Below are positions 9,230 to 18,650 of a stretch of DNA of 64,000 nucleotides, in pieces (within the stretch, counting starts at the first letter, position 1; every line of letters starts with the position of its first letter). The stretch spans positions 1 through 64,000 of the forward strand of contig NZ_BMMQ01000007.1 in NCBI RefSeq assembly GCF_014646015.1. Direction: 5' to 3'. The notes beneath the pieces were generated by a model, which was not told the DNA's origin, did no database searches, and saw only the letters and a list, made by a program, of their open reading frames with translations. A program made the translations under genes and the position numbers. The DNA comes from Microbacterium nanhaiense. GTDB taxonomy: Bacteria > Actinomycetota > Actinomycetes > Actinomycetales > Microbacteriaceae.

Positions 9230-10016
9230 GGGGAGGGGTGGGGACGTACATCACCACGTGCAGATCCGTCGCGTCCGAGGGGACGAGGCGGTGGTGCTCG
9301 AACTCGACGAGCCCCTCACTCCGGTGCCGGAAGGTGCGCCGGCGCGAGGAGAAGCGTGAGACACCGAGCTCCGACCAGTGCGCCGCGAAGTCGGGGTTCG
9401 AGGCGCGCAGCCGCTCGACGACCGCGCTGTGCCTCGGCCCGCTGAGCCGCACGCCCGCCTCCGCACGGAACTCCGCGAGGAACCGGCGCGAATCCTGCTC
9501 CCAATCGGGCAGCATCTCCCGCAGCTGGGGATCCGTGTAGACGAGCCAGAGCAGGTTGCGGTCGGCCGGATCCAGCGAGGAGATCCGCGGATACAGCCAC
9601 TCGTACGCGGGGTTCCAGCCGACGATCGCCCACTCGGTCGTCACGATGAAGGACGGGAAGTCGAGCGCGTCGACCAGCCGCTGCAGGTGCTCGGGCGCGT
9701 CCTCGCGCCGGGCTACCGGATCCGCACCGCGCTCGGCGAGCCCCTCGACATACGCGGCCTCGTCGTCGCTGAGCCGCAACACGCGCGCGACGGCGTTGAG
9801 CACCTGATGGGAGACGTTGATGTCGCGCCCCTGCTCGAGCCAGGTGTACCAGGAGGCGCTCACGCCGGAGAGCGTCGCCACGTCCTCGCGGCTCAGGCCC
9901 CCGTCACCGCGGCGCGCGTGCGGCGGGAGGCCGAGTTCGGATCGCGAGGCGGAACGTCGCCGCGCGGCGAGGAACTCGCCGAGTTCCTGCCGGCGGGGCG
10001 TGCGCGGCTGGATCAT
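9225..10016 (-). CDS. XRE/MmyB-type transcriptional regulator
   Basis: Helix-turn-helix regulator, 263 residues. The XRE-like HTH covers about residues 40-85 ([29 protein letters not shown]). It is followed by an MmyB-like ligand-binding domain with characteristic [24 protein letters not shown] and [16 protein letters not shown] segments. These regulators are common in actinobacteria and often control adjacent oxidoreductases, but none is adjacent here. A TACTAT -10 hexamer on the minus strand (10028-10023) ends exactly six bases before the ATG, suggesting a leaderless message. The stop lies inside palindromic element A. Confidence 0.87.
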   Translation of the reverse strand: MIQPRTPRRQELGEFLAARRRSASRSELGLPPHARRGDGGLSREDVATLSGVSASWYTWLEQGRDINVSHQVLNAVARVLRLSDDEAAYVEGLAERGADPVARREDAPEHLQRLVDALDFPSFIVTTEWAIVGWNPAYEWLYPRISSLDPADRNLLWLVYTDPQLREMLPDWEQDSRRFLAEFRAEAGVRLSGPRHSAVVERLRASNPDFAAHWSELGVSRFSSRRRTFRHRSEGLVEFEHHRLVPSDATDLHVVMYVPTPPR

Positions 10017-10021
10017 GCCTC

Positions 10022-10045
10022 GATAGTACCCGCAGTACTGGTATC
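10022..10045. promoter_or_regulatory. promoter/operator of the MmyB-type regulator
   Basis: The sequence between the divergent regulator and ilvD contains GATAGTAC and GTACTGGTATC halves, a partial dyad (GATA/TATC ends, GTAC inner). It overlaps the minus-strand -10 box TACTAT. An autoregulatory operator is plausible but inferred. Confidence 0.4.
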
Positions 10046-10099
10046 AACCACATCGCCGAATGCGCATTTCTCGCACGTGAAGAGGAGGACAATAGCAAC

Positions 10100-11953
10100 A
10101 TGCCCAGTTATCGCTCACGCACTGTCACCCACGGCCGCAACATGGCGGGCGCGCGCGCACTGATGCGCGCATCCGGCGTCGACGGCATGTCGATCGGCCG
10201 CAAGCCCATCATCGCCGTCGCGAACTCTTTCACCGAGTTCGTGCCCGGTCACACCCACCTCGCTCCGGTGGGTCGCATCGTCTCCGCGGCGATCGAGAAC
10301 GCGGGCGGCATCGCCCGCGAGTTCAACACGATCGCGGTGGACGACGGCATCGCGATGGGCCACGACGGCATGCTCTACTCGCTGCCCTCGCGCGACATCA
10401 TCGCCGACTCGGTCGAGTACATGGTCAACGCGCACTGCGCCGACGCCCTCGTCTGCATCTCGAACTGCGACAAGATCACCCCGGGCATGCTGCTCGCGGC
10501 GCTGCGCCTCAACATCCCGACGGTCTTCGTCTCCGGCGGCCCCATGGAGGCCGGACGCGCAACGCTCGTCGACGGCACGGTCCGTTCGCTCGACCTCGTC
10601 GACGCGATCAGCGAGGCCGTCAACGAGAACGTCTCCGACGCCGACATCCAGCGCATCGAGGAGTCGGCCTGCCCGACCTGCGGATCGTGCTCGGGCATGT
10701 TCACCGCGAACTCGATGAACTGCCTCACCGAGGCGATCGGCCTGTCGCTGCCGGGCAACGGATCCGTGCTCGCGACCCACACGGCCCGCCGCGCCCTCTA
10801 CGAGAAGGCGGGTTCGCTCGTCGTCGACATCACCAAGCGCCACTACGAGGGCGACGACTACTCGGTCCTCCCGCGCGAGATCGCGACGCCGAAGGCGTTC
10901 GAGAACGCGATGGCGCTCGACATCGCCATGGGCGGATCCACGAACACGATCCTGCACCTGCTCGCCGCCGCCCACGAGGCGGGAGTCGACTTCGGCCTCA
11001 ACGAGATCGACGCGGTCTCGCGTCGCGTGCCGTGCCTCGCGAAGGTCGCCCCGAACGTCGCGAACGGCCGCACGTACTACATGGAGGACGTGCACCGCGC
11101 GGGCGGCATCCCCGCCCTGCTCGGCGAGCTGCGCCGCGGCGGCCTCCTGCATGACGACGTGCACACGGTGCACGCGACGAACCTCGGCGACTGGCTCGAC
11201 GAGTGGGACATCCGCGGCGGCAAGGCCTCGGCCGAGGCGGAGGAGCTGTGGCACGCCGCCCCGGGCGGCAAGCGCTCGTCGACGGCGTTCTCGCAGTCGG
11301 AGCGCTGGGCCGACCTCGATGTCGATGCGGCCGGCGGCTGCATCCGCGACGTCGCGCACGCCTACTCGAAGGACGGCGGTCTCGGTGTGCTGCGCGGCAA
11401 CATCGCCGTCGACGGTGCCGTCGTCAAGACCGCGGGCGTCGACGAGTCGATCTGGACCTTCTCCGGCCCGGCCGTCGTGTGCGAGTCGCAGGACGAGGCG
11501 GTGCAGCGCATCCTCAACAAGGAGGTCAAGGAGGGCGACGTGGTCGTCATCCGCTACGAGGGCCCGAAGGGCGGACCGGGCATGCAGGAGATGCTCTACC
11601 CGACCTCGTTCCTCAAGGGCCGCGGGCTCGGCAAGGCCTGCGCCCTCATCACCGACGGCCGCTTCTCCGGCGGCACCTCGGGCCTGTCGATCGGCCACGT
11701 CTCCCCCGAGGCCGCGGCGGGCGGCGTGATCGCGCTCGTCGAAGAGGGCGACATCATCTCGATCGACATCCCCACGCGCAAGCTGCAGCTCGAGGTGTCG
11801 GACGAGGAGCTGATCCGCCGCCGCGAGGCGCTCGAGAACGCCGGCGGCTACCACCCGAAGCAGGCACGCCCCCGCAAGGTCACGGCCGCGCTGCGCGCCT
11901 ACGCGCACTTTGCGCAGTCGGCCGACAAGGGCGCCGCGCGCCTGGTCCCGTAA
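10100..11953 (+). CDS. ilvD: dihydroxy-acid dehydratase
   Basis: Cytoplasmic iron-sulfur enzyme that dehydrates 2,3-dihydroxy-isovalerate and 2,3-dihydroxy-3-methylvalerate in valine and isoleucine synthesis; 617 residues, the long E. coli-like form. The cluster cysteines are visible in [10 protein letters not shown] and [11 protein letters not shown]. The C-terminal [19 protein letters not shown] block holds the catalytic serine. AGAGGAGG precedes the ATG. It stands alone, between a divergent regulator and a strong terminator, with no other ilv gene in the window. Confidence 0.97.
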   Translation: MPSYRSRTVTHGRNMAGARALMRASGVDGMSIGRKPIIAVANSFTEFVPGHTHLAPVGRIVSAAIENAGGIAREFNTIAVDDGIAMGHDGMLYSLPSRDIIADSVEYMVNAHCADALVCISNCDKITPGMLLAALRLNIPTVFVSGGPMEAGRATLVDGTVRSLDLVDAISEAVNENVSDADIQRIEESACPTCGSCSGMFTANSMNCLTEAIGLSLPGNGSVLATHTARRALYEKAGSLVVDITKRHYEGDDYSVLPREIATPKAFENAMALDIAMGGSTNTILHLLAAAHEAGVDFGLNEIDAVSRRVPCLAKVAPNVANGRTYYMEDVHRAGGIPALLGELRRGGLLHDDVHTVHATNLGDWLDEWDIRGGKASAEAEELWHAAPGGKRSSTAFSQSERWADLDVDAAGGCIRDVAHAYSKDGGLGVLRGNIAVDGAVVKTAGVDESIWTFSGPAVVCESQDEAVQRILNKEVKEGDVVVIRYEGPKGGPGMQEMLYPTSFLKGRGLGKACALITDGRFSGGTSGLSIGHVSPEAAAGGVIALVEEGDIISIDIPTRKLQLEVSDEELIRRREALENAGGYHPKQARPRKVTAALRAYAHFAQSADKGAARLVP

Positions 11954-11963
11954 GGGGCGCGAA

Positions 11964-12009
11964 CACGCAAAGAGGTCCTTCCCGAAACCGGGAAGGACCT
12001 CTTTGCGTG
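11964..12009. terminator. strong hairpin after ilvD
   Basis: A perfect 21-bp stem with a 4-base AAAC loop starts 10 bases past the ilvD stop. It contains GAGGTCCTTCCCG paired with CGGGAAGGACCTC. It is placed to end ilvD transcription and, from the other side, that of the convergent lipoprotein gene. Confidence 0.85.
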
Positions 12010-12062
12010 CCGCGAGCCAACCGCGACGGAGGAGTCCTCCTCGCGACCGGAAGCCCGGCGGC

Positions 12063-13295
12063 TTACGGGATGGGGCAGACCGCAGCGGCCGTCACGGCCT
12101 CGTGGGCCTGCTCGGCCGTCCACGGCAGCGCCGCGTCCTCGGGCCGGTGCGAGCCCTCGGCCGTCATCGCGATCGCGGCGAGCTCGCGCGCCAGCGCCCC
12201 CGCGATGGTGCCGCCGGCCGCCGAGTTGTTGAGGGTGACCGCGACGGTCACGCCCGTGTTGATGTCGCTGTAAGCGGCCGTGCTGTATCCGAGGGTCGAG
12301 CCCTCCTGGCCGACCATCGTGCCGTAGAAGCGGTCGCCGCCGGCGACGCGGATCCACTGGTCGCCCTCGGCGTCGACGGGCAGCAGGTCGGCCCACCGCG
12401 CCGGCGGGTCCTCGAGATCGCCGATCGACCGCGCGAGGCGCGCCGTGTAGTTGCCGAGGTCGTCGATCGTCGACACGATCCCGCTGTCGGCGTATCCCAT
12501 CGACGACGATGCCGTCGTGAATTCGGTGGGCGGTTCCTCGCAGCCGGCCTGGCGGCTCGCGGAGGAGGTGTAGAAGCCGGGCAGCGGCTTCGAGCCGGGC
12601 TCCGCGGGCGCCGCGCCCGGCAGCTGCGTGTTCGCCAGCCGCTGCGGGTCGGTCACGTAGTTCCGGATCAGCTCGGAGAGCGGGGTGTGGGTGGCGTTCT
12701 CGAGCGCATAGCCCAGCAGGAAGTACGAGGTATCGGAGTCGTTCCAGGCGCCGGCCGTGCCCTGACGGGACCCGAGGCCCGCCGACACGAACTCGCGCGG
12801 CGTCCACTCGCGCTCCGGGTTCGGCAGGATCTGGGCCCAGTTCAGGTCGCCCGAGGAGCGCAGGCCCGCGTCGGAGTCGCAGAGGTTCTTGAGGGTGACG
12901 TCCTCGAGCTGGGGCACGCTCGGCACGTAGGCGGTGATGGAGTCGTCGATGCGCACGGCACCGCCGTCCATGGCGTACAGCACGTCGCAGGTCATCGACC
13001 GCGTGATCGTGCCGGCCCGGAAGGTCATGTCCATCGCGGGCTTCTCGCCGTCGGGTTCGTGCTCGCCGACGCCCGACTTCCACTCTCCCGCCCAGGGCAC
13101 CCAGACGCCGACGATCGCCCCGGGGGCTCCCGAGGCCGCGATCGCGTGCTCGGTCGCGTCGACGAACTGGTCGACGAGGCCCGAGGGCAGCGGATCCGCG
13201 ATCTCCTCGGGCGCGGGCGTGGATCCGCCCGTGCATCCCGTCAGAGCGAGCGTGGCCACGAGTGCGGTGGCGGCGAAGCCGAGAATGCGGCGCAT
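12063..13295 (-). CDS. beta-lactamase-fold lipoprotein, catalytic motifs lost
   Basis: Exported lipoprotein (lipobox LTGC, C21) with the fold signature of the serine beta-lactamase / D-Ala carboxypeptidase family, 410 residues. Alignment by eye to the family shows all three catalytic elements altered. SxxK reads TITR (96-99, in FRAGTITRSMT), YxN reads DSD (186-188, before TSYFLLGYALEN), and the C-terminal HxG reads QEG (330-332, in GQEGSTLGYS). It keeps the surrounding framework, so it is probably a folded, non-hydrolytic binding protein rather than a decayed gene. GGGAGA lies just before the ATG. Confidence 0.8.
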   Translation of the reverse strand: MRRILGFAATALVATLALTGCTGGSTPAPEEIADPLPSGLVDQFVDATEHAIAASGAPGAIVGVWVPWAGEWKSGVGEHEPDGEKPAMDMTFRAGTITRSMTCDVLYAMDGGAVRIDDSITAYVPSVPQLEDVTLKNLCDSDAGLRSSGDLNWAQILPNPEREWTPREFVSAGLGSRQGTAGAWNDSDTSYFLLGYALENATHTPLSELIRNYVTDPQRLANTQLPGAAPAEPGSKPLPGFYTSSASRQAGCEEPPTEFTTASSSMGYADSGIVSTIDDLGNYTARLARSIGDLEDPPARWADLLPVDAEGDQWIRVAGGDRFYGTMVGQEGSTLGYSTAAYSDINTGVTVAVTLNNSAAGGTIAGALARELAAIAMTAEGSHRPEDAALPWTAEQAHEAVTAAAVCPIP

Positions 13296-13353
13296 GGATC
13301 TCCCTAGGTCGAACCTGATGAGTCTATTAGGCCGGCCGGAGATCGGGCTGTGA

Positions 13354-14727
13354 TCAGGCGGTGACCGCGCGCATCTGCGATCCCTGCGCCTCCCATGCGC
13401 CCTTCATGAATCGGCGCACGTCCTCGTCGACGCGGATGTCGCGCGGCCGTAGCGGGCGGGTGAGGTAGAGGCCGTCGAGCGAGCGCAGCCTCGAGAGGGC
13501 CACGTAGGTCTGCCCGGGCGCGAACGCACCGGCGCCGAGGTCGACGATGGCGCGATCGTACGTCTTGCCCTGCGACTTGTGGATCGTCACGGCCCAGGCG
13601 AGACGCAGGGGGAACTGCGTGAACTCGGCGGCGACCTCGCGAGAGAGCTTCTTCTGGAAGGGGTCGTAGGCGTAGCGGTACTTCTCCCAGACGACCGGTT
13701 CGACGTCGAACTCGTCGCCGTCGACCTCCACCCGCACGCTGTCGGCCATGATTTTCGTGACCGTGCCGATCGTGCCGTTGACCCAGCGGGGCGGTTCCCC
13801 GCCCGCCGCGGCGTCGTTGCGCAGGAACATGACCTGGGCGCCCACCTTCAGCCGCAGGTTCTCGTCGGCCGGGTAGCTGTCGCCGCGGCCGAAGTCGCCG
13901 TTGACGTCGGCGACGGCCGTCTGCTCCTTGCCGGGGAGCGCATCGAGGTGCTTCGCGTTGATCTGGTTGACGCGGTCGTTGCGGGTCGCGAGCGTGATGA
14001 TGGGATCCAGCGGATCCTCGGGCGGCTTCCGCGCGCCCGCCGCGTTGAGCTTGCCCGCGATGTCGGCCGTCACGCGGCCGTACCTCACCGCGTTCAGCAT
14101 CGTCTTGAACGCGTCGTCGTCCTGCCGGTGGATCTGCGTGAGCTCCCGGATGTTCAGGTGCGCGCCGTGCCGGCCCATGTCGAGCAGGCCGTCGTCGGCG
14201 CTCTCGCCCGCCCAGACCTTCGCATCGAAGAACCAGAACGAGCGGTAGTGGTCGGTGACGTACTTGGCCTCGTCGCCGCGCGGGGGCACGGGCGCGAGTT
14301 GGTACGGATCCCCGAACATCACGACCTGCACGCCGCCGAAGGGCTCGCGGCGACGCGCGCGCGCCTGGCGCAGCGAGCGGTCGATGCCGTCCATGAGGTC
14401 GGCGTTGACCATGGAGATCTCGTCGATCACGAGCGTGTCGATCGCGTTGAGGATCTTCCGGGTCGCGTCGCTCTGCTCGATGTCGCTGTCGGCGATGAGG
14501 CCGATCGGCAGCTTGAACAGCGAGTGGATCGTCTGGCCCTCGACGTTGAGCGCCGCGACGCCCGTGGGAGCGCAGATCGCGATCTGCTTCTGTGTGTTCC
14601 ACGTCAGGTGGCGCAGCAGCGTCGACTTGCCGGTGCCCGCCCGGCCTGTCACGAAGACGTGCTCGTTCGTGTCCTCGATGAGCCGGAACAGCGCCTCCTG
14701 CTCGGCGGAGAGGGCGGGGTCGGGCAT
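13354..14727 (-). CDS. PIF1/RecD-like ATP-dependent helicase
   Basis: Superfamily 1 helicase-like ATPase, 457 residues. Walker A is GRAGTGKST near residue 30, Walker B is LVIDEISMV, and GDPYQLAPV is motif III. The C-terminal part has RLAWAVTIHKSQGKTYDRAIVD and a YVALSR motif near the end, as in PIF1 and RecD2 proteins. It probably unwinds DNA during replication or repair. It is a stand-alone gene, divergent from the gene at 14793; a longer open frame on the same strand in another phase is a shadow. Confidence 0.9.
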   Translation of the reverse strand: MPDPALSAEQEALFRLIEDTNEHVFVTGRAGTGKSTLLRHLTWNTQKQIAICAPTGVAALNVEGQTIHSLFKLPIGLIADSDIEQSDATRKILNAIDTLVIDEISMVNADLMDGIDRSLRQARARRREPFGGVQVVMFGDPYQLAPVPPRGDEAKYVTDHYRSFWFFDAKVWAGESADDGLLDMGRHGAHLNIRELTQIHRQDDDAFKTMLNAVRYGRVTADIAGKLNAAGARKPPEDPLDPIITLATRNDRVNQINAKHLDALPGKEQTAVADVNGDFGRGDSYPADENLRLKVGAQVMFLRNDAAAGGEPPRWVNGTIGTVTKIMADSVRVEVDGDEFDVEPVVWEKYRYAYDPFQKKLSREVAAEFTQFPLRLAWAVTIHKSQGKTYDRAIVDLGAGAFAPGQTYVALSRLRSLDGLYLTRPLRPRDIRVDEDVRRFMKGAWEAQGSQMRAVTA

Positions 14728-14792
14728 TCATCCAGTGTAACGACTCGGGTTCGACAGACCCCGTCACAGCTTCGCATTCCTAGACTGAGTGC

Positions 14793-15863
14793 ATGACCCC
14801 CGGATCCGAGTCTCGCGCGCCCGCGCGCGGGCCCGCGATCCGTTGGATCGTGACCGCCGCGTTCTGCGCGGCGATCATCGCCGCGATCGTGTTCGGATCC
14901 GCGTGGTTGTACCGCACGTTCTGGGGCGCGGGGGCCTTCGTGGAGCGCTACATCAGCCGGATCGCCGTGGGCGATGCCGCGGGCGCGCTCGCGATGCCGG
15001 GCGTGACCCCCGAGTACTCGGACCTCGACAGGATCGGGCGCGGGCAGGCCTCGGAGGCCCTGCTGCGCTCGGCGACCCTGACGAGCAGCATCGACGACGT
15101 GCACGTCGTGAGCGAGACAAAGGGCGACGACGGCGCCGTGACGGTGGTGGTCGGCTACGCGCTCGACGGATCCGCGCAGCAGATGAGCTTCCGGGTCGCG
15201 AGCGACGGCTTCGACGGCCTCGTGCCGTCGTGGCGCTTCGAGACGACGCCGCTGTCGGTCATCGACCTGACGGTGCGCGGCTCGTGGCGCTTCAGCGTGA
15301 ACGGCTTCGAGATGGACAAGCGCCAGCTCTCCCCCGCCGGCACCGAGGCGGATCCGCTCGAGCCGGTGTCGATGCTCACCTTCGCGCCGGGGAACTACGA
15401 CGTCGCCGTCGACACGGCGGCGGTGACCGCCGACCCCGCCCGGGTGACCGCCGCGGGCCCGCTCGACGTCGTCCCCGTCGACGTGCAGACGGTGCCGACG
15501 GACCAGCTGATCGACGTCGTGCAGAAGAGCGTCGACGACTTCCTCAACGGCACGTGCACGACGCAGACCGTGCTGCAGCCGACGGGGTGCCCGTTCGGCG
15601 CGCCGAGCGACGTCTCGGGCCTCGGCATCGCGCAGGACGACGTGACCTGGACGATCGTCGACTATCCGAAGACGCGCCTCGTGCCCGACGGCGACGACTG
15701 GCAGGTCGCCCCGGCGAACGGCATGGCCAGGCTCACCGTCACGGTGAACGACTACTTCACGGGCGCCCTCGTCGAGGTGGACCGCGACGTGTACTTCACG
15801 ATGGTCGCCGACGTCGACGTGCGCGAGGACGGCGACGTGCACATCACGATCGACGCGGTGTAG
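14793..15863 (+). CDS. hypothetical membrane-anchored extracellular protein
   Basis: I do not recognise a named family. The protein has 356 residues, a short cytoplasmic tail, one membrane segment at about residues 18-42 (IRWIVTAAFCAAIIAAIVFGSAW), and a long extracytoplasmic beta-rich region with repeated D/V/T-rich strands. Two cysteines near residue 255 (CTTQTVLQPTGC) could form a disulfide. The layout resembles actinobacterial envelope proteins of unknown function. A TAGACT -10 hexamer (14781-14786) ends six bases before the ATG, so the mRNA is probably leaderless. Confidence 0.75.
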   Translation: MTPGSESRAPARGPAIRWIVTAAFCAAIIAAIVFGSAWLYRTFWGAGAFVERYISRIAVGDAAGALAMPGVTPEYSDLDRIGRGQASEALLRSATLTSSIDDVHVVSETKGDDGAVTVVVGYALDGSAQQMSFRVASDGFDGLVPSWRFETTPLSVIDLTVRGSWRFSVNGFEMDKRQLSPAGTEADPLEPVSMLTFAPGNYDVAVDTAAVTADPARVTAAGPLDVVPVDVQTVPTDQLIDVVQKSVDDFLNGTCTTQTVLQPTGCPFGAPSDVSGLGIAQDDVTWTIVDYPKTRLVPDGDDWQVAPANGMARLTVTVNDYFTGALVEVDRDVYFTMVADVDVREDGDVHITIDAV

Positions 15864-15865
15864 CC

Positions 15866-15886
15866 GGGCTCAGGCCTGCGGAGCCC
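15866..15886. terminator. hairpin between convergent genes
   Basis: A 6-bp stem, GGGCTC with GAGCCC and a 9-base loop, fills the 26-bp space between the convergent genes at 14793 and 15890. Confidence 0.45.
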
Positions 15887-15889
15887 AGC

Positions 15890-17857
15890 TCAGCCCTGCG
15901 CGTCGCGCTCGGCGAGCTTGCGGAGCCGTTCGTTGTAGGCCGCGAGCTCCGCGTCGCCCGTGCGATCGGCGTGGCGGTCGCGCCGCTTCTGCTTCTTCTC
16001 GTCGCTGCGGCTCCATTGGATCGCGACGGTGATGGCGGCGATGAGGGTCGGGATCTCGCCGATCGACCAGGCGATACCGCCGCCCGCGTACTGATCCTCC
16101 AGGGGCGTCGGCCCCCAGGTGCGTCCCATGGCGCCGAACCACTCGGCGACGAACAGGCCCTGGCTCGACATGATCGCGATGCCGAAGAAGGCATGCATCG
16201 CCATGGTGGTGATGAGGAGCACGAGCCGCCCGGCGTGCGGGAGCCGGTACGGCACCGGGTCGATGCCGATGAGGGTCATCGAGAACAGGTATCCCGTGAT
16301 GAGGAAGTGGGTCACCATCCACTCGTGCCCGAGGTGGTTGTAGAGGCTCCACCGGAACAGGTCGGTGAAGTAGAACAGCCACAGCGAGCCAATGAACAAG
16401 GCCGCGGCGACGAAGGGATGCGTCAGCACCTTCGCGACGGGGTTGTGCACGGCCCAGAGGATCCATTCGCGCCCGCCGCGCGTGCCGTCATCGCGGCCCC
16501 GGATCGCTCGCGCCGCGAGCGTGACGGGCGCCGCGGCGACGAGGAGGAGCGGGATCGCCATCGACAGCAGCATGTGCAGCAGCATGTGCACGCTGAACAG
16601 GTAGTGGCCGTATGCGTTGAGCGGGCCAGAAGTGACCCAGATCAGCAGCAGAATGCCCGCGATCCAGAAGACGGTGCGGAAGATCGGCCACCGGTCGCCG
16701 CGGCGCGTGAGGCGCCGGACGCCCGCGACGTAGAAGAAGATGGCGAGGACCCCGAGGGTCAGCCAGAGCGGGTCGATCTCCCACTCGGTGAGGAGCCGCG
16801 CGGGCGTGAGCTCGGGCGGGAGCGGCTGGTCGTTCAGGAACTCGGCGGGGGTGACGGCCACGGCCTCGACGTCGCCCGTCGGCGGCGCGGTGCGCGCGAG
16901 CGCGGCGGCGGCGCCCGAGGCGATGCCCATGAAGACGAACTCGAGGGCGATCACGGCCCAGAACATGGCGTTCCGCGCGGCCGACTTGGCGATGAGACCG
17001 CGCCGATACCAGGCGCCGAGGCCGCCCATCGCCACGAGCATCACGACCTTGACGAGAAGGACGATGCCGTACGGGTCGGTGAACACCTCGCCGAGCGAGC
17101 GGAACGACGGCACGGAGCGCAGCAGGCCCGAGAGCGCGACGACGGCGAAGGCGAGCATCGCGATCGACGAGTATCGCTCGAGCACGAGGCGCATGCGCTC
17201 GGGCTCGAGTGTGGGCCGCACGACGACGAGCGCGAGCAGCCCGCCGAGCCACAGCGCCGACGCCACGATGTGCACGGAGATCGCGATGACCGCGAGGTGG
17301 TGGTCTTCGAGTCCCCCGGAGTGGCTCTGCGTCGCCATCGGGATGAGGCTGACGCCCGCGAGCACGGCCGTGACCGCGACGGTCAGCCACCCCCGCACGG
17401 CGAAGGCCAGCACCGTGACGGTGCCGCCGAGGATCGTCTGCAGCAGCCAGGCCCTGCCGACCTCGGTGTCGGTGAGGAAACGGCCGAGCTGCGAGCCGAA
17501 CTCGTCGCCGAGCGAGAGCTGCGGGTTGAAGGTCGACAGCAGGGTGAGGAAGGTCACGGATCCGCTCGCGATCGTGAAGATCGCGGCCGAGATCGAGGCG
17601 CCGTCGAGGGCCGCGTGGAAGGCGCGTTCCTTCGGCGCGAGCGCGAACAGCGCGAGCACGAGCGAGCCGAACATCACGGATCCGGCCATGTTGACGAGCA
17701 TCTTCGCCGCCGGCAGCGACCACCGGACGACGGCACCGGGATCCTGCAGCGCCTGCGCATTCGCCCCGCCGCCGACGACGAGGGTCCCGACGAGCGCGAC
17801 GGCCGCAGCGACCAGAAGGATGATGGGCCCACCGGCCCGCAGCGCGCGCGGATTCAC
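15890..17857 (-). CDS. CopD-CtaG fusion membrane protein
   Basis: Large polytopic membrane protein, 655 residues. Its N-terminal half is a CopD-like copper-handling domain (ISVHIVASALWLGGLLALVVVRP). Its C-terminal half is a CtaG/caa3 assembly domain (YGHYLFSVHMLLHMLLSMAIP, HPFVAAALFIGSLWLFY, NHLGHEWMVTHFLITGYLF), with histidines placed in or near membrane segments as metal ligands. Such fusions are common in actinobacteria and are linked to copper delivery to cytochrome oxidase. The C-terminus is basic and cytoplasmic. It starts with GTG; TAGGGT (17869-17864 on the minus strand) ends six bases upstream, suggesting a leaderless message. Confidence 0.9.
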   Translation of the reverse strand: MNPRALRAGGPIILLVAAAVALVGTLVVGGGANAQALQDPGAVVRWSLPAAKMLVNMAGSVMFGSLVLALFALAPKERAFHAALDGASISAAIFTIASGSVTFLTLLSTFNPQLSLGDEFGSQLGRFLTDTEVGRAWLLQTILGGTVTVLAFAVRGWLTVAVTAVLAGVSLIPMATQSHSGGLEDHHLAVIAISVHIVASALWLGGLLALVVVRPTLEPERMRLVLERYSSIAMLAFAVVALSGLLRSVPSFRSLGEVFTDPYGIVLLVKVVMLVAMGGLGAWYRRGLIAKSAARNAMFWAVIALEFVFMGIASGAAAALARTAPPTGDVEAVAVTPAEFLNDQPLPPELTPARLLTEWEIDPLWLTLGVLAIFFYVAGVRRLTRRGDRWPIFRTVFWIAGILLLIWVTSGPLNAYGHYLFSVHMLLHMLLSMAIPLLLVAAAPVTLAARAIRGRDDGTRGGREWILWAVHNPVAKVLTHPFVAAALFIGSLWLFYFTDLFRWSLYNHLGHEWMVTHFLITGYLFSMTLIGIDPVPYRLPHAGRLVLLITTMAMHAFFGIAIMSSQGLFVAEWFGAMGRTWGPTPLEDQYAGGGIAWSIGEIPTLIAAITVAIQWSRSDEKKQKRRDRHADRTGDAELAAYNERLRKLAERDAQG

Positions 17858-17946
17858 GCCCCCACCCTATTCCGCCGCGCTGAGCGCCCCATAAGAACCG
17901 TGCCGCCGCGCCCACCGGGGCCGCACCGCCCCGCGCCGGGAGCGAA

Positions 17947-18040
17947 GCGACCCGGCCCTCGCGGCCGCAGGCATCGGGTCTGGCGGTGAAGGATCCGCGC
18001 AGCGGATCCGAGGGGACTGCGGCCGCGAGGGCCGGGTCGC
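17947..18040. repeat. large inverted repeat with nested palindrome
   Basis: Two perfect 24-base arms (17947-17970 and 18017-18040, beginning GCGACCCGG) surround a 46-base loop. The loop itself contains the palindrome GGATCCGC-GCA-GCGGATCC (17991-18009). The surrounding segment is bounded by a 9-base direct repeat CCCCATAAG at 17887-17895 and 18063-18071, the kind of mark a small mobile element could leave. There is no coding sequence. The whole 17858-18129 gap otherwise holds only this element and the HU terminator. Confidence 0.75.
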
Positions 18041-18083
18041 GTAGCGGCAACCCACGAGCAGACCCCATAAGCCCGGCATGCAA

Positions 18084-18111
18084 AAGGCGGGCCCCCGAGG
18101 GAGCCCGCCTT
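18084..18111 (-). terminator. terminator of HU gene
   Basis: On the minus strand, AAGGCGGGC pairs with GCCCGCCTT around a GC-rich loop and is followed by TTTT. It lies about 20 bases after the HU stop, a standard rho-independent terminator. Confidence 0.85.
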
Positions 18112-18129
18112 AGCGACGTCGTCGTCGAA

Positions 18130-18417
18130 TTACTTGACGGCAGCCTTGAGCTTCGAACCGGCGGTCACCTTGACGCGGTGGCCGGCGGGGATCTCGATGA
18201 CCTCTTCGGTGCGGGGGTTGCGGCCGGTGCGGGCAGCGGTGGCGACCTTCTCGAAAGCGATCCAACCGGGGATCGAGACCTTCGAACCCTTGGCAACGGC
18301 CTCGGAGACGGTCGTGAAGAGCGAGTCGAGCACACCGGAGACGGTGGCCTGGCTCTGGCCCGTGGCGCTGGCGATGCTTGCGACGAGCTCGGTCTTGGTG
18401 ATGTTCTTGTCGGCCAT
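18130..18417 (-). CDS. HU family DNA-binding protein
   Basis: Nucleoid protein of 95 residues with the full HU pattern: MADKNITKTELVASIASATG helices, the IPGWIAFEKV saddle, then the beta arm GRNPRTEEVIEIPAGHRVKVTAGSKLK. It lacks the long lysine-rich tail of mycobacterial HupB. I placed the start at the second methionine because GGAGGA sits correctly before it; an upstream ATG four codons earlier lies within that ribosome-binding site. A 7-bp hairpin in the leader (18480-18497) may affect message stability. Confidence 0.93.
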   Translation of the reverse strand: MADKNITKTELVASIASATGQSQATVSGVLDSLFTTVSEAVAKGSKVSIPGWIAFEKVATAARTGRNPRTEEVIEIPAGHRVKVTAGSKLKAAVK

Positions 18418-18479
18418 GGTTTCCTCCATCGACGCGGAGCGCCGTGACGAATCGTGGGACCGAGAGCGCCCGCCCCCGG

Positions 18480-18497
18480 CTCGGTCATGCGACCGAG
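18480..18497 (-). promoter_or_regulatory. leader hairpin and promoter of HU gene
   Basis: CTCGGTC and GACCGAG form a perfect 7-bp stem with a 4-base loop 63 bases upstream of the HU start. On the minus strand it is preceded by a TAGTTT hexamer (18507-18502) that could be the -10 box, placing the hairpin at the 5-prime end of the mRNA. The rest of the 18418-18597 gap shows nothing else. Confidence 0.45.
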
Positions 18498-18597
18498 CAC
18501 AAAACTAACGCCTTCCCCCCTGAATCGGCGTATTTCCGCGGTTATTCGGCGGATCCGCTCGGCGTGTCGCGGAAAATCGAGCGCTGCGGACGAAAAA

Positions 18598-18639
18598 GCG
18601 AGCGGGCGGGACCCTCGGAAGAGGATCCCGCCCGCTCGC
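18598..18639 (-). terminator. terminator of rpmB-rpmG-rpsN
   Basis: A 19-bp stem with one mismatch and a GGAA loop (GCGAGCGGGCGGGA arm) begins 12 bases after the rpsN stop. Confidence 0.8.
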
Positions 18640-18650
18640 GGATGCGATGC

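Noticed and set aside
14789..17989. Plus-strand open frame of 1066 codons
   Set aside because: It runs through the membrane protein at 14793 in another phase and antisense to the CopD-CtaG fusion; no protein-like pattern.
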